Shown here one piece after another: positions 51,150 through 61,214 of a stretch of 64,000 nt of DNA. Numbering within the stretch: the stretch's first letter is position 1; the number at the start of each line of letters is the position of its first letter. The notes below the pieces were generated by a model, which was given only the letters and a program-made list of their open reading frames with translations, had not been told where the DNA came from and did not search any database. The position numbers were made by a program, and so were the translations under genes. The stretch covers positions 2,828,563-2,892,562 of the forward strand of contig NZ_CP051305.1 of the NCBI RefSeq assembly GCF_024181385.1. Reading direction: 5' to 3'. Source of the DNA: Treponema sp. OMZ 798 (GTDB taxonomy: Bacteria; Spirochaetota; Spirochaetia; Treponematales; Treponemataceae).

Positions 51150-52802
51150 TCAATCCTTTCGGCTTCTGATTGCAGCCCTGCTTATCTTGCCGTTATGAGT
51201 TTTAGGCAAAGTTTCTACAAATTCGAGAGAACGCGGGGACTTGTAGAGGGCAGCATTTTTCTTTGCAAAGAACATAAGCTCTTTTTCTAAGGCTTGGCTC
51301 TCTCGATAGGTTTTGTTTAAAACAACAAAGGCCTTTACCGCCTGGCCTCTTTTCGGGTCGGGTACGCCTGTTACCGCACATTCAAAGACTGCCGGATGCT
51401 GGAGAAGAACCGACTCCACCTCAAAGGGGCTTATACGAAAACCGGAGCTTTTTATAAGGTCATCGGTTCTGCCTTCAAACCAAAAATAACCGTCTTCATC
51501 CATATAGGCGGCGTCCCCCGTGTGGTAAACTCCGTCCTTAAAAACCTCGGCCGTTTTTTCTTCATTTTTATAATAGCCTCCGAACATTCCGAAGGGAACC
51601 TTTTTATCCAAACGCAAGATGATTTCTCCCGATTCTCCTGCCTTGCAAGAAGATCCGTCGGGGCGGATAATATCTATCTCATAGCCGGGGGCAGGCTTTC
51701 CCATTGAACCTGGTTTTATTTTCATGCCGGGGAAGGTTCCCGTTGTGAGGGTAAGCTCTGTTTGCCCGTAGCCTTCCCGCAGTTCTATTCCGGTCTTTTC
51801 TTTAAAGGTATTGAAGATGTATATGCTAAGGGCTTCACCTGCCGTTGTACATTCTTCCAATGAGGATAAATCGTAATCGTCTATTTTTTCACGGATTAAG
51901 TACCTGTAAACCGTGGGCGGAGCGCAAAAGGAAGTTATTTTGTATTTCGATAATTTTTCGAGCATGTTTTTAGGGATGAACATTTTCATGTCGTACACAA
52001 AGATAGCACAGCCGCAAAGCCATTGCCCGTAGATCTTTCCCCACATGGCCTTAGCCCAGCCCGTTTCCGCAACGCTCAAATGCCTTCCGCCTTCTTTGAC
52101 ATTTTGCCAAAACTTTGCCGTTGCTATGTGCCCGAGCGGATATAGAAAATTATGTTCTACCATTTTGGGATTACCCGAAGTACCTGATGTAAAGTACAAA
52201 AGGGCCGTATCCTTTCCGCAAGGATAGGCTTCTCCTGCGGGGGGCATAAACTCATCGCTCATATTTTTTACAAGCTTATCAAAGGAAATCCAGCCTTCCA
52301 TCTCGTCATGAACCCAGACAAGGAGGGGCTTATTATAGGCGGATTCGGCAGCTTTTTGAATTTCTTCCTGCAAGTTTTTTTCTTGTACGGCCATGACCAT
52401 TTTTATATTGGCGGATTGAATTCTGTACTCAATGTCGTGGGCTGCAAGCTGAACCGTCGCGGGGACGGCTATGGCTCCGATCTTGTGCAGGGCCGGAAGA
52501 ACGAACCAAAACTCGTATCTTCTTCTCAAAAAAAGCAAAACCGTGTCGCCTTTTCCTATCCCCATCGCCTTAAAAAAGTTTGCCGTCTTATTTATTTGTT
52601 TTGCCAATTCTCCGAACGAAAAAATCCTTTCTTCGGTTTCGTCGCACCAGACGAGGGCTTCCGTTTCAGGGCTTTCCTTCGCCATTCTATCTATTATGTC
52701 ATAAGCAAAATTAAAATTTTCGGGAGCTTTGACTGAAAAAGAGTTATGTACGGTTTCCCAATCATCGCTTTCAATATAGTTTATATATTCTTTATAAAAC
52801 AT
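51150..52802 (-). CDS. AMP-dependent acyl-CoA synthetase (MACS-type)
   Basis: 550 residues of the ANL adenylating superfamily, predicted to activate a medium- or short-chain carboxylic acid to its CoA thioester. Motifs: LLYFTSGTSGNPKMVEHN (P-loop), REGYGQTELT, YHTGDAAYMDEDGYFWFEGR and the C-terminal lysine PKTHNGKISR. Substrate not readable. AGGGTG lies before the ATG. Convergent with Rpn copy 2. Confidence 0.88.
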   Translation of the reverse strand: MFYKEYINYIESDDWETVHNSFSVKAPENFNFAYDIIDRMAKESPETEALVWCDETEERIFSFGELAKQINKTANFFKAMGIGKGDTVLLFLRRRYEFWFVLPALHKIGAIAVPATVQLAAHDIEYRIQSANIKMVMAVQEKNLQEEIQKAAESAYNKPLLVWVHDEMEGWISFDKLVKNMSDEFMPPAGEAYPCGKDTALLYFTSGTSGNPKMVEHNFLYPLGHIATAKFWQNVKEGGRHLSVAETGWAKAMWGKIYGQWLCGCAIFVYDMKMFIPKNMLEKLSKYKITSFCAPPTVYRYLIREKIDDYDLSSLEECTTAGEALSIYIFNTFKEKTGIELREGYGQTELTLTTGTFPGMKIKPGSMGKPAPGYEIDIIRPDGSSCKAGESGEIILRLDKKVPFGMFGGYYKNEEKTAEVFKDGVYHTGDAAYMDEDGYFWFEGRTDDLIKSSGFRISPFEVESVLLQHPAVFECAVTGVPDPKRGQAVKAFVVLNKTYRESQALEKELMFFAKKNAALYKSPRSLEFVETLPKTHNGKISRAAIRSRKD

Positions 52803-52870
52803 AGTTTCACCCTATAAAATAATAGACAAGGCTGTTTCCAAAAGGTTGCAATAGAAAAAAAAGGAAAAAT

Positions 52871-53962
52871 ATGCTAGAATTTGGTTTTATGGGAGAGCTT
52901 ATATCAAGGACAACGAGCGATATCCTTTTGGATATGCTGATAGAACAAAACGGAAAACCTCTTTCGGGCGAAGAAGCTGCTTTGCGCTTGGGGCTTTCGC
53001 GGGTTTCCGTTTGGAAGGCCGTACAAAAACTGCGGAGTGAAGGCTATGATATCGAAGGCGGAAAGAACAAGGGCTATGTCCTAAAGTCTTCTTCCGATGT
53101 GTTAAACGCTTTTTTTATCGAAAAGAACTTATCCCGCCTTGCCGAATCTGTTTGCGGCAGCAAAATCGAAGTTTTTAAGACAATAGATTCTACAAACACC
53201 GAGGCGAAAAGGCGGTTGAATTCTTCTAATAATGCAGAGTCTCTCCATGGAACTCTTCTTTTTGCTGAGCATCAAACTGCAGGGAGGGGCCGCTTTTCGC
53301 GAAATTTTTATTCGCCTGAAGGAGCAGGCCTCTATTTTAGTCTTATTTTCTGTCCATATCTTCCTGCAAAGAATAAAAAGGAAGCTCCCGATCCAAGCCT
53401 TTATACGGCAATTTCGGCAGTAATCATTTGCCGCTGTTTACAGGAATTGGCCTTTGCTCCAAAAATAAAATGGGTAAACGATATTTATCTCAACGGAAAA
53501 AAAATCTGCGGCATTTTAAGCGAAGGAATTATCGATATGGAAACCTCTTCAGTACAGGCCGTAATTATAGGCATAGGCCTCAACGTAAAAGAATCGAATT
53601 TTCCTCCCGAACTTAAAAACAAAGCCGGAGCACTTTTTAGTGAGACTTTCTCTCTTTCCGGTAAAGAGTGTATTCCGTTTAAAGAAACTTCTTCCTTCAG
53701 CCGAAACGCCTTGGCTTCTTCTATTATATCGAGTCTAATCGAAGCTCTTTACGGCCTTCAGTCTAAAGAGAAATTAATGGAAGAATATAAGGGCCTATCC
53801 CTCCTTACAGGAAAAAATGTGAGGGTTTTGCCCTTTACCGGTGCCCCCTATGAAGCCTTGGTTCTTGGAATCAGCGATTTAGGTCATCTTATTATAGAAA
53901 ACGAAGAAGGAAAAAAGGGAGAGCTGATTTCGGGTGAGGTGAGTTTGGAGTTTGAGTCTTGA
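52871..53962 (+). CDS. birA: BirA, biotin-protein ligase and repressor
   Basis: 363 residues. N-terminal winged helix (LSGEEAALRLGLSRVSVWKA), central ligase with TAGRGRFSRNFYSPEG (biotinyl-AMP loop) and KWVNDIYLNGKKICGIL (catalytic Lys), and a C-terminal SH3-like domain. Class II BirA, so it may repress biotin genes as well as biotinylate carboxylase carriers. AAAGGA precedes the ATG. Confidence 0.92.
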   Translation: MLEFGFMGELISRTTSDILLDMLIEQNGKPLSGEEAALRLGLSRVSVWKAVQKLRSEGYDIEGGKNKGYVLKSSSDVLNAFFIEKNLSRLAESVCGSKIEVFKTIDSTNTEAKRRLNSSNNAESLHGTLLFAEHQTAGRGRFSRNFYSPEGAGLYFSLIFCPYLPAKNKKEAPDPSLYTAISAVIICRCLQELAFAPKIKWVNDIYLNGKKICGILSEGIIDMETSSVQAVIIGIGLNVKESNFPPELKNKAGALFSETFSLSGKECIPFKETSSFSRNALASSIISSLIEALYGLQSKEKLMEEYKGLSLLTGKNVRVLPFTGAPYEALVLGISDLGHLIIENEEGKKGELISGEVSLEFES

Positions 53963-54084
53963 AAACTTTATTTTTAGTGTCGGCATTTTGCTAGACATAA
54001 ACATTAAAACATGCTAAAATACAGTGCAAGTAAAAAATTGTTAGTCCGATTTAAACATGCGGAAAAGATTTAGGAGATAAAGTT

Positions 54085-55092
54085 ATGAGTTTTGTAGACG
54101 AAATGAAAAAAAAGGCAAAAGAATATGCTAACCGCCTTGTTTTGCCTGAGGGTACTGAAGAAAGGACTCTTAAAGCAGCCCGATCTATCGTAGATGAAAA
54201 ATTGGTATCGGAACTTTTTTTAATCGGTTCTGATGAGGCTGTTTCTGCAGCTGCTTCTAAAGCAGGAGTAAGGCTGGACGGAATTAAGGTAATTGATCCC
54301 AAAAAATCCGAGTGGCTTGATTCCTTTGCCGAAAGCTATTACGAAAAAAGAAAGGCCAAGGGCATGACCCTCGAACAGGCTAAAATAGATATGAGTGCAG
54401 AACTCGGTTTTGCCGCAATGATGCTCGTTCAAGATAAGGCAGATGCAATGGTTGCAGGAGCCTTAAACACAACAGCCGACGTTCTCCGTGCAGGCTTAAA
54501 GGTTATCGGTACTCTTCCCGGAATGAAAACCGCTTCTTCATGTTTTTTGATGGACACAAAAAATCCCAAACTCGGAGCAAACGGAGTTTTTATCTTTTCG
54601 GACTGCGCCGTCATTCCTACTCCCAGCTCGGAACAGTTGGCCGACATTGCCTGCTCTGCTGCCATGAGCTGTAGAACCTTTGCAGGAGTTGAACCCGTTG
54701 TTGCAATGCTCTCCTTTTCTACAAAGGGCTCGGGAGGCGACAAGGATGAAAATATTTTGCGTGTCCGCGAAGCCGTAAAAATCTTAGAGGAAAGAAAACC
54801 CGACTTTGTCTTTGACGGAGAAATTCAGTTGGACTGTGCTATAGTTCCTTCCGTTATGCAAAAGAAGGCCGCCGATTCTCCCGTCAAGGGACAGGCCAAT
54901 ACCCTGATCTTCCCTGACCTTGGAGCCGGAAACATCGGATACAAACTGGTACAAAGGATTGCCGGAGCAGAGGCCCTCGGTCCCTTCCTCCAGGGCTTTG
55001 CAAAACCAATATCCGACCTTTCCAGAGGCTGCTCGGTAGACGACATAATCACCACCTCGGCTGTAACCTTGGTTCAAGCCGGAAGAAAATAA
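54085..55092 (+). CDS. pta: Phosphate acetyltransferase
   Basis: 335 residues, short (non-fused) Pta. Interconverts acetyl-CoA and acetyl phosphate; with acetate kinase it yields ATP and acetate. Landmarks: NRLVLPEGTEERTLKAA, VQDKADAMVAGALNTTADVLR, MLSFSTKGSGGDKDENILRV and NTLIFPDLGAGNIGYK. AGGAGA before the ATG. The TPR gene starts five bases after its stop. Confidence 0.96.
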   Translation: MSFVDEMKKKAKEYANRLVLPEGTEERTLKAARSIVDEKLVSELFLIGSDEAVSAAASKAGVRLDGIKVIDPKKSEWLDSFAESYYEKRKAKGMTLEQAKIDMSAELGFAAMMLVQDKADAMVAGALNTTADVLRAGLKVIGTLPGMKTASSCFLMDTKNPKLGANGVFIFSDCAVIPTPSSEQLADIACSAAMSCRTFAGVEPVVAMLSFSTKGSGGDKDENILRVREAVKILEERKPDFVFDGEIQLDCAIVPSVMQKKAADSPVKGQANTLIFPDLGAGNIGYKLVQRIAGAEALGPFLQGFAKPISDLSRGCSVDDIITTSAVTLVQAGRK

Positions 55093-55096
55093 ACCT

Positions 55097-56980
55097 ATGG
55101 CTAAGTCTGTAAATGCGCTTATAAATGAAGCCATTGAAGCCGGAAAAAAACGCGACTATAAGACGTCAATTTTAATTTTAGAAAAACTTGCCGCAGAAGG
55201 CTTAGCCGAAGTATCTTCTCCCTTTTACGGCGAAAAAAAGGGAAATCCCGAAATATATTTATATCTTTCCAGGGCTTGGGCTGCCGTAAACAATTACGGC
55301 AGATCCATAGCCTATGGTAAGGCCTACGTTAAAAGGTGCTCATCGGACCCTGCTGCAAATAGCACAAGTCTTCCTATGGGCTTCTTTTTTTTGGGCCGCT
55401 CCTATTTGGCCGCGGGACAGTATGACAAGGCTGTTTATTGCCTTGAAAAAAGCTTAAAGCTCAATCCTCATCCTCTTGAAACAAGGGCAATGCTGGGCTC
55501 GGCCTATCTAAAATGGAAAAAGCCTCGGCTTGCCCGCGAAACATTTGAAGAAGCCTTAAAATTTGCTCCTTCCGATGCACGGCTGAATGCCGGATATTTA
55601 AACTCTCTTTTTGTTGAAGGTGTCTATGAATTAAGAGGCGGCAACGCGGATATGGCCCGTCAAATGTTCAGCTTTGCAATAAAAAACGGGATAGACGGGG
55701 TTGCTCCGCGCCTTTATCTTGCACACGCCCTTAAAATGGAAGGTTATCTTCCCGAAGCCCTGGGCCAGTACGAGGCTGCCTGCGAATTCGAGCCCGATGA
55801 TCCGGCCCTAAAATGGTATCCTGCAATGATAAAGATGCAGCTGGGCGATGCTGCAGGAGCCGCCGAAGACTTTGCAAAGCTGGGAATTGAAATTCCCGAT
55901 GACGGAGTCTCGGACCGTTTTTTTGCGATGGGCGTTATCAAAAAACACATGGAACGGGGCGACTATTCAAGGGCTGCCGTTGCTGCCCGCATCTTTATAA
56001 AAAGTTTTGGAAGCGATGCCGAAATCAGGCTTCTTGCTGCCGAAGCTCAACGTTCTATGGGGAACACCAACACGGCCTTAGGCCATTATAAATGTGCTCT
56101 TGAACACGAGCCCGAAAATCCTTATCCGCATTACGGCATAATGCTTTCCCTCCAAGAAGCATACCGATGGGAAGAACTTAGTGCTGCAATTCTGCGTGCC
56201 GAAGCTGCAGGCTCCTGCGATGCGGACGATATTTATTATTATAAAATAATTACCGCCGCCCATATCGATAATCCGCCTGAAGAGGTTTTACCGCATCTTC
56301 AAGCCCTTATTCAAAACGGAAGAGCCGATTCGGCAATCTTTAATGCCATGGGCTGCTGCTACATAAAACTTAACATGCCCGATTTGGCTCTCAACTGGTA
56401 TGAAAGAACTTTAAGCATCAATGAAAAAGATGAGGAAGCTAAAATAGGAATTATCGCCTCTTACGAAAATTTACAATTAAATAAAGAAGCCGATGAGGCC
56501 TATGAAGCCTATCTAAAGGAATGGGGAAAGAATATTTACATAAGGCGGGACTACGTACTATTTTTGGAAAAATGCGAGCGTTGGGAAGATGCCGGCAACC
56601 ACCTTGAAATTTTGATGAGCCAAGGAGAAAAAGTTAATTTTGATCCTGAGCTTGCCTTGTTCCGCCGAAAGGCCGGGCAGTACCAAAAAGCCGCTATCCT
56701 ATATAGAAAGATGCTTAGGGCAAAACCTGAAGAAAGGCTTTTATTACACAATCTTGTATTCTGCCTTGATAAGATGGGACAAACAAAGATTGCCCTCGAC
56801 CTATTAAAAGCTGCCGAAAAAATGTTCGGTATTAAAACCGATTCTCTGCTTATTAAGGGAATCCTTCAAATGCGTTTAAAAAAGAAAGAAGATGCAATAA
56901 AAACTTTTCAATATATATTGGAAAAAGAACCTAAAAATAAACATGCAGCCGAATTTTTAGAAAAGGCTTACGGGAAGTAA
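55097..56980 (+). CDS. TPR-repeat protein
   Basis: 627 residues, no signal peptide, about 12 or more tetratricopeptide repeats throughout (for example GQYDKAVYCLEKSLKLNPHP and MPDLALNWYERTLSINEKD). A scaffold for protein contacts in the cytoplasm; partners unknown. Five bases after pta, so co-transcribed. Confidence 0.85.
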   Translation: MAKSVNALINEAIEAGKKRDYKTSILILEKLAAEGLAEVSSPFYGEKKGNPEIYLYLSRAWAAVNNYGRSIAYGKAYVKRCSSDPAANSTSLPMGFFFLGRSYLAAGQYDKAVYCLEKSLKLNPHPLETRAMLGSAYLKWKKPRLARETFEEALKFAPSDARLNAGYLNSLFVEGVYELRGGNADMARQMFSFAIKNGIDGVAPRLYLAHALKMEGYLPEALGQYEAACEFEPDDPALKWYPAMIKMQLGDAAGAAEDFAKLGIEIPDDGVSDRFFAMGVIKKHMERGDYSRAAVAARIFIKSFGSDAEIRLLAAEAQRSMGNTNTALGHYKCALEHEPENPYPHYGIMLSLQEAYRWEELSAAILRAEAAGSCDADDIYYYKIITAAHIDNPPEEVLPHLQALIQNGRADSAIFNAMGCCYIKLNMPDLALNWYERTLSINEKDEEAKIGIIASYENLQLNKEADEAYEAYLKEWGKNIYIRRDYVLFLEKCERWEDAGNHLEILMSQGEKVNFDPELALFRRKAGQYQKAAILYRKMLRAKPEERLLLHNLVFCLDKMGQTKIALDLLKAAEKMFGIKTDSLLIKGILQMRLKKKEDAIKTFQYILEKEPKNKHAAEFLEKAYGK

Positions 56981-57002
56981 TTACTTTATTTATGGAGGAA
57001 AG

Positions 57003-57359
57003 ATGATTTTTATTTATTATCCGAAATGTACTACATGTATAAATGCAAAAAAATGGCTTGATGAGAATGGACTGTCTTATACCGAAAGACATATCAAGGA
57101 GAAAAATCCTACAGCCGCCGAGATTAAAAAATGGCATAAAAAGAGCGGCCTGCCCTTAAAGAAATTTTTTAACACAAGCGGTTTGGTTTATCGCGGTTTA
57201 AACCTTAAAGAAAAATTACCTAATATGAGCGAAGAAGAAATGTATAATCTTCTCGCAAGCGACGGTATGTTGGTAAAACGCCCCTTGTTAATTACCGAAA
57301 CTTCTGTCCTCATCGGTTTTAAACCTAAGGATTGGGAAGCAGCTCTACAAAATCGGTAG
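57003..57359 (+). CDS. ArsC/Spx-family thioredoxin-fold protein
   Basis: 118 residues. N-terminal YYPKCTTCINAKKWL gives a CxxC redox site, and the C-terminal LVKRPLLITETSVLIGF carries the family RPL motif. Fits the arsenate reductase / YffB / Spx group; no arsenic genes are nearby. GGAGG before the ATG. Its 3' end overlaps the convergent ABC-F gene by 35 bases. Confidence 0.85.
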   Translation: MIFIYYPKCTTCINAKKWLDENGLSYTERHIKEKNPTAAEIKKWHKKSGLPLKKFFNTSGLVYRGLNLKEKLPNMSEEEMYNLLASDGMLVKRPLLITETSVLIGFKPKDWEAALQNR

Positions 57360-58797
57360 AAACTTTTTCGTTAAATTTTTTGTCGTGCTCTACCAAGATA
57401 ATTGCGGGGCTGTACTTTAAAATCATCCTTTCGATTTGAAGACGGGAAATAACGTCGATATAGTTTAAAGGCTCGTCCCAAATATAGAGATGGGCCGACT
57501 CGCAGATTGAACGGGTCAGCAGCACTTTCTTTTTTTGACCGCCCGAATAGGTTTCCATTTTCTTGTCAAAATTGTCCTGCGGAAAATTTAGCTTTCTTAA
57601 AGTTGTCAAAAAAATTGTTTTGTCTATATTGCTTTCTTCTATAAAATCGAAAAGCGGGCCTTTTAAAAAATCAAAGTTTTGCGGGATATAAGAAACTTTT
57701 AACCCTTGCGCTTTTTTTAAGATTCCGGAAAATTCTATTTTTTCTCCCATCAGTAATTTTAAAATGCTTGATTTTCCCGCTCCGTTTTTTCCGTTAAGGC
57801 TTAAAACACCTCCGGCTTCAAGGGAAAAATCGACCGGTGAAAAAATCTTTTTACCGCCATAAGAAACTGAAAGCGCGGAAGCTTCAATAAGGTGCTTTGC
57901 GTGATGATGGAGAGGCCTCATAGGAATGTCTTCGATCCTCTCGATATTTTTTAAAAGCTTTTCTTTTTCGGTAACGACCTTATTCGCATTCCGCTCGATA
58001 TTTTTTGCCCTCTTCATCAGCTTAGCGGCTTTGTGCGATATAAAACCTCTGTCACAAGGGCCTTGTCCTGATTTTGTTTTTTCTTTTAAGTCAGCCCAAC
58101 CGGCCTTTTGGCGGGCCGCTTCTTTGAGGCGTTTGATTTCTTTCCGCAGCCGGATATTTTTTTCAATCTCAAAATTATCCTGCCGGATTTTATTTTCTTC
58201 CCAAGTGTCATAGTTGCCGTTTTGAACATAGATTTTATTTTTTTCGATTGTTAAAACGTGGTCAACAGTCCGGTTTAAAAAATCTCTGTCATGCGAAACA
58301 AGAATAAAACCTTTTTTCTTTTTTAGATAATCGGCGACAGCGGTTCGTCCGTAAGCATCCAAGTGATTTGTAGGTTCATCAATCAGCATAAACGCGTTTT
58401 CATGTAAAAACATAACAGCAAGCAGCACCTTAATTTGCTCGCCCGAACTTAAAGTTTTAAAGGGCCTGTCTGCAATTTCGTCAGAAACTTCCAATAGGGA
58501 AAGCTCGCAATCAAGCTGCCAGTCTTCGAGATGAGGTAGTCGGGAAAAAACCGCCTCGCGGACGGTCTTTTTTTCTTCGAGAACATAAGGGAAATATTCA
58601 AAGCTGACAGGAGAGATAATCTTCCCTGAATATTCGAGTTTGTTCCGGAGTAAATTTAAAAAGGTGGTTTTCCCGTAGCCGTTCCTGCCTATAAGACCGA
58701 GCTTCCAATCCGTATCCAACTGTAAATTAAGATTTTCAAAAACAGGTTCCGCCGAACCATAATAAGCAAAGGTTAAATTCTTAACATCTATTAACAT
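57325..58797 (-). CDS. ABC-F ribosomal-protection-type protein, Lsa-like
   Basis: 490 residues with two ATPase domains and no membrane segments. Domain 1: GLIGRNGYGKTTFLNLL, LSSGEQIKVLLA, LIDEPTNHLDA; linker rich in charge (residues about 200-290); domain 2: LSLNGKNGAGKSSIL, YSGGQKKKVLL, IWDEPLNYIDV. Length, the TDWKLGLIGRNG start and the IWDEPLNYxDV signature closely resemble Lsa/Vga-type resistance proteins (lincosamide, streptogramin A, pleuromutilin). Start at 58797 behind AAGGA; an ATG two codons earlier is too near that site. Confidence 0.85.
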   Translation of the reverse strand: MLIDVKNLTFAYYGSAEPVFENLNLQLDTDWKLGLIGRNGYGKTTFLNLLRNKLEYSGKIISPVSFEYFPYVLEEKKTVREAVFSRLPHLEDWQLDCELSLLEVSDEIADRPFKTLSSGEQIKVLLAVMFLHENAFMLIDEPTNHLDAYGRTAVADYLKKKKGFILVSHDRDFLNRTVDHVLTIEKNKIYVQNGNYDTWEENKIRQDNFEIEKNIRLRKEIKRLKEAARQKAGWADLKEKTKSGQGPCDRGFISHKAAKLMKRAKNIERNANKVVTEKEKLLKNIERIEDIPMRPLHHHAKHLIEASALSVSYGGKKIFSPVDFSLEAGGVLSLNGKNGAGKSSILKLLMGEKIEFSGILKKAQGLKVSYIPQNFDFLKGPLFDFIEESNIDKTIFLTTLRKLNFPQDNFDKKMETYSGGQKKKVLLTRSICESAHLYIWDEPLNYIDVISRLQIERMILKYSPAIILVEHDKKFNEKVSTDFVELLPNP

Positions 58798-58988
58798 AAA
58801 CATTCCTTAAAATTAATATTAGTTTTGAGACAATATTTTACATTTTGAAGAATGTTTAGTTATTCATTTTAGATATTAAAAACTCCCTTTGATAAACGAT
58901 TTGTTATTTATTGGAGCGATTGTACTACAAAACACGATACGAGTCAAGACTGATTGAGAGAATAAATAAATCGCTATTTGTGATTAAA

Positions 58989-59686
58989 TTATAGATTTTC
59001 TTCTATAAAATTTTTTCTTTGGCTGTTATAAAGTTCTGCGAATAAACCGTTTTGAGCTAAAAGGCTTTCAAAGTTTCCTTTTTCGATTACGGTACCTGAA
59101 TCGATTACGATTATATCGCTGCAGGACCTTACGCTTCCCATTCTATGAGTTACGATGAGCGAGATTTTTCCCTTGCCCTGCATAAGGATGCTTTAGATAA
59201 ATTCGTTTTCGGCTATCGGGCCTATTGCTGAAGTGGGTTCATCAAAAAATATTATATCGCTTTTTTTGATGAAGGAACGCAAGGCGGCAAGCCTCTGTCT
59301 TTGTCCGCCTGAAAATTCTTTACCGCCGTATTGCATTCCCAAAACGAGGGAGTAATTATTTTCAAGCTTCTTTTCAAAGTCTTTTCCTAAATATTTTACC
59401 TTTTCGATTTTTTCTTTTTCCTCTTCCTCAGAGTGTTCGGGTTTTATAAAAATATTTTCGTCCACAGTGTAGCCTGAGTAAACGGCGAAGTCTTGGAATA
59501 CCGCCGACAGCCTTTCCCGGTATGAATCCATATCCAAATCAGCAATCCATAATATCAAAATAGTTTTGAACGTACCCCATTATCGTAAAATACCATCTTC
59601 CGTACATAGCCCGCTACGGCACTTACCCTGAAAGGCGAGGCCTTAAAAAAAAGCTTAAAGGTTCTGATAAAAGGATACTTGGTCAT
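58989..59686 (-). pseudogene. ABC exporter remnant
   Basis: The ATG at 59686 overlaps the stop of the upstream gene (ATGA) and reads MTKYPFIRTFKLFFKASPFRV, an exporter N-terminus. The frame then ends at about 59553, and the middle (membrane domain and Walker A) is missing. Another frame resumes with the ATPase end: AVFQDFAVYSG (Q-loop), KEFSGGQRQRLAALRSF (signature), DIIFFDEPTSAI (Walker B). A TAA at 59193-59195 interrupts it, after which SLIVTHRMGSV (H-loop) follows in the same frame. So there is an internal deletion, a frameshift and a nonsense codon. Confidence 0.8.
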
Positions 59687-60489
59687 TTAGATTTTTCCGG
59701 TCTTGGTATAATTACTTTAAATTGTTCACCTTGAATATCATTTATTAATTCTATATTAGGTTGTTCGGATATGGCTCTTTTAATTCCTGACCCTAAACCG
59801 CTAAAAGGTAAAAGATGCAAAGCGTAAGAAACTAATTGGTTGTTTCTTATTACAGGATTTCCGAATTTTATTTCTTCAACAGTCAGGCTATTAGGTAATT
59901 TACCCGGGCTAATTATTTCGACTCTATTATCAAAAATGAGAATTCTAATGGGAGAATTTTTAAAATAATCTCTATGCAGCAAGGCATTTTGTAATACTTC
60001 GATAAGAGCTATTTCAGAGATTTCAAGAATTCCTGTCGAGTTAAACCCCTGTTCTTTTTGTACATGGTGTAAACAAGATTTTAAATATCTCATAGCTTCA
60101 TCAAAAAGTTCAGGAATTGTACCTTTTAGATCCGAAGGTTTGTTTCTATAGTAATTTTCCGATATATCGTTTCCAAAAAAAGAAACAAATTTAATCGTAA
60201 AAGCCGGTTTTATTTCTTGAGGATTTTTTCCAAAAAAAAGCAATCCTGCAAGCGTTAAATGTTCATTTCGCAAAACCCGTTTTGCTTTTAAGGCTTGTTC
60301 AAGATTTAATCCCTTATCTTCATATGTTGTACCGAATTCTTTTTTAAAAAATTCTGAAAATTTTTCTTTATTGATATCATCTACGGAGGTTCCATAAACT
60401 TCCATTTCATCGGCAAGTAAATCTTGTTTAAATTGAACCTTGCTTGTTTCTCCTAATGTAATAATTTCCAATAGATCTTTAGTATTCAT
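59683..60489 (-). pseudogene. AlbA-type ATP-binding regulator with internal deletion
   Basis: 268 residues. Starts MNTKDLLEIITLGETSKVQFKQ, the usual beginning of an AlbA_2 (Schlafen-like) domain, then jumps to DLLADEMEVYGTSVDDINKE, which normally lies after the domain. About 110 residues of the AlbA_2 domain appear lost in frame. The C-terminal ATPase-like part is intact: LIEVLQNALLHRDY, IRILIFDNRVEIISPG, GLGSGIKRA. It may still be translated. The stop overlaps the start of the ABC remnant. Confidence 0.65.
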
Positions 60490-60511
60490 AAATGTATATC
60501 TCCATTTATTT

Positions 60512-61186
60512 TTATATCTTCCCTTTCTTATACATTATCCTCGTGTAGATGATTGTAATAATAGCTCCGACAGGGATGAGCATACTTATGGCTTTTCCCA
60601 GCTGAGGCATGGCAATAAAAAGAATCAGCATAAAGGCAAAGGGAACAACGGCAATCTTAGGATTTTTTGCAACGAAGACTACCAAGAGGCCGCCGAAAAG
60701 GGCCGGCAGGATGTTTTTAAAGGCCGGAGCCATAATAGGAGATTCCAAAATTGGCTTTAACTGAGTTAGCAAAAGCATTCCCGCTATTAAAATAAGGGTT
60801 GTCGTTATGGAAGAAACTGCAACGGCTATTGTGGTAACCACGTCGCCTTCTTCGGTGTTGGCTTCAACCTTTGCGGCCTCCAAGGCTAAGACTCCGCAGG
60901 GAACCTTTAGGTTTGTTAAGTTTCCTGTGATAAAGCCTACATAGGTTCCGCCTGCTCCTAGCATGGGTGCAAAGGTAAAGGCTTCAATAATTCCTACCGG
61001 CCAAAAAATAACGGCAACACCGAAAAGCCCCCTCAAAAGAAGCCAAAAATTGGGCCAAGTATTATAGTAAATACAGGTAAAAAGAGGATAAGAAAGAAAC
61101 ATAATAATGGCTATTACCATCCATATTCTTCCCCACCTATGTATGCTTTTTTCATAAGAACTGAATTCGATTTGTTTATCTTGCAT
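60512..61186 (-). CDS. Membrane protein, partner of DUF5058-like protein
   Basis: 224 residues with six to seven hydrophobic helices. The middle part GGTYVGFITGNLTNLKVPCG contains a conserved glycine-rich turn. Unknown function; always-together arrangement with the gene at 61215 suggests a two-subunit transporter. AAGGAT before the ATG. Confidence 0.6.
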   Translation of the reverse strand: MQDKQIEFSSYEKSIHRWGRIWMVIAIIMFLSYPLFTCIYYNTWPNFWLLLRGLFGVAVIFWPVGIIEAFTFAPMLGAGGTYVGFITGNLTNLKVPCGVLALEAAKVEANTEEGDVVTTIAVAVSSITTTLILIAGMLLLTQLKPILESPIMAPAFKNILPALFGGLLVVFVAKNPKIAVVPFAFMLILFIAMPQLGKAISMLIPVGAIITIIYTRIMYKKGKI

Positions 61187-61214
61187 AAAAACTTATCCTT
61201 AAAACTTAATGTTT

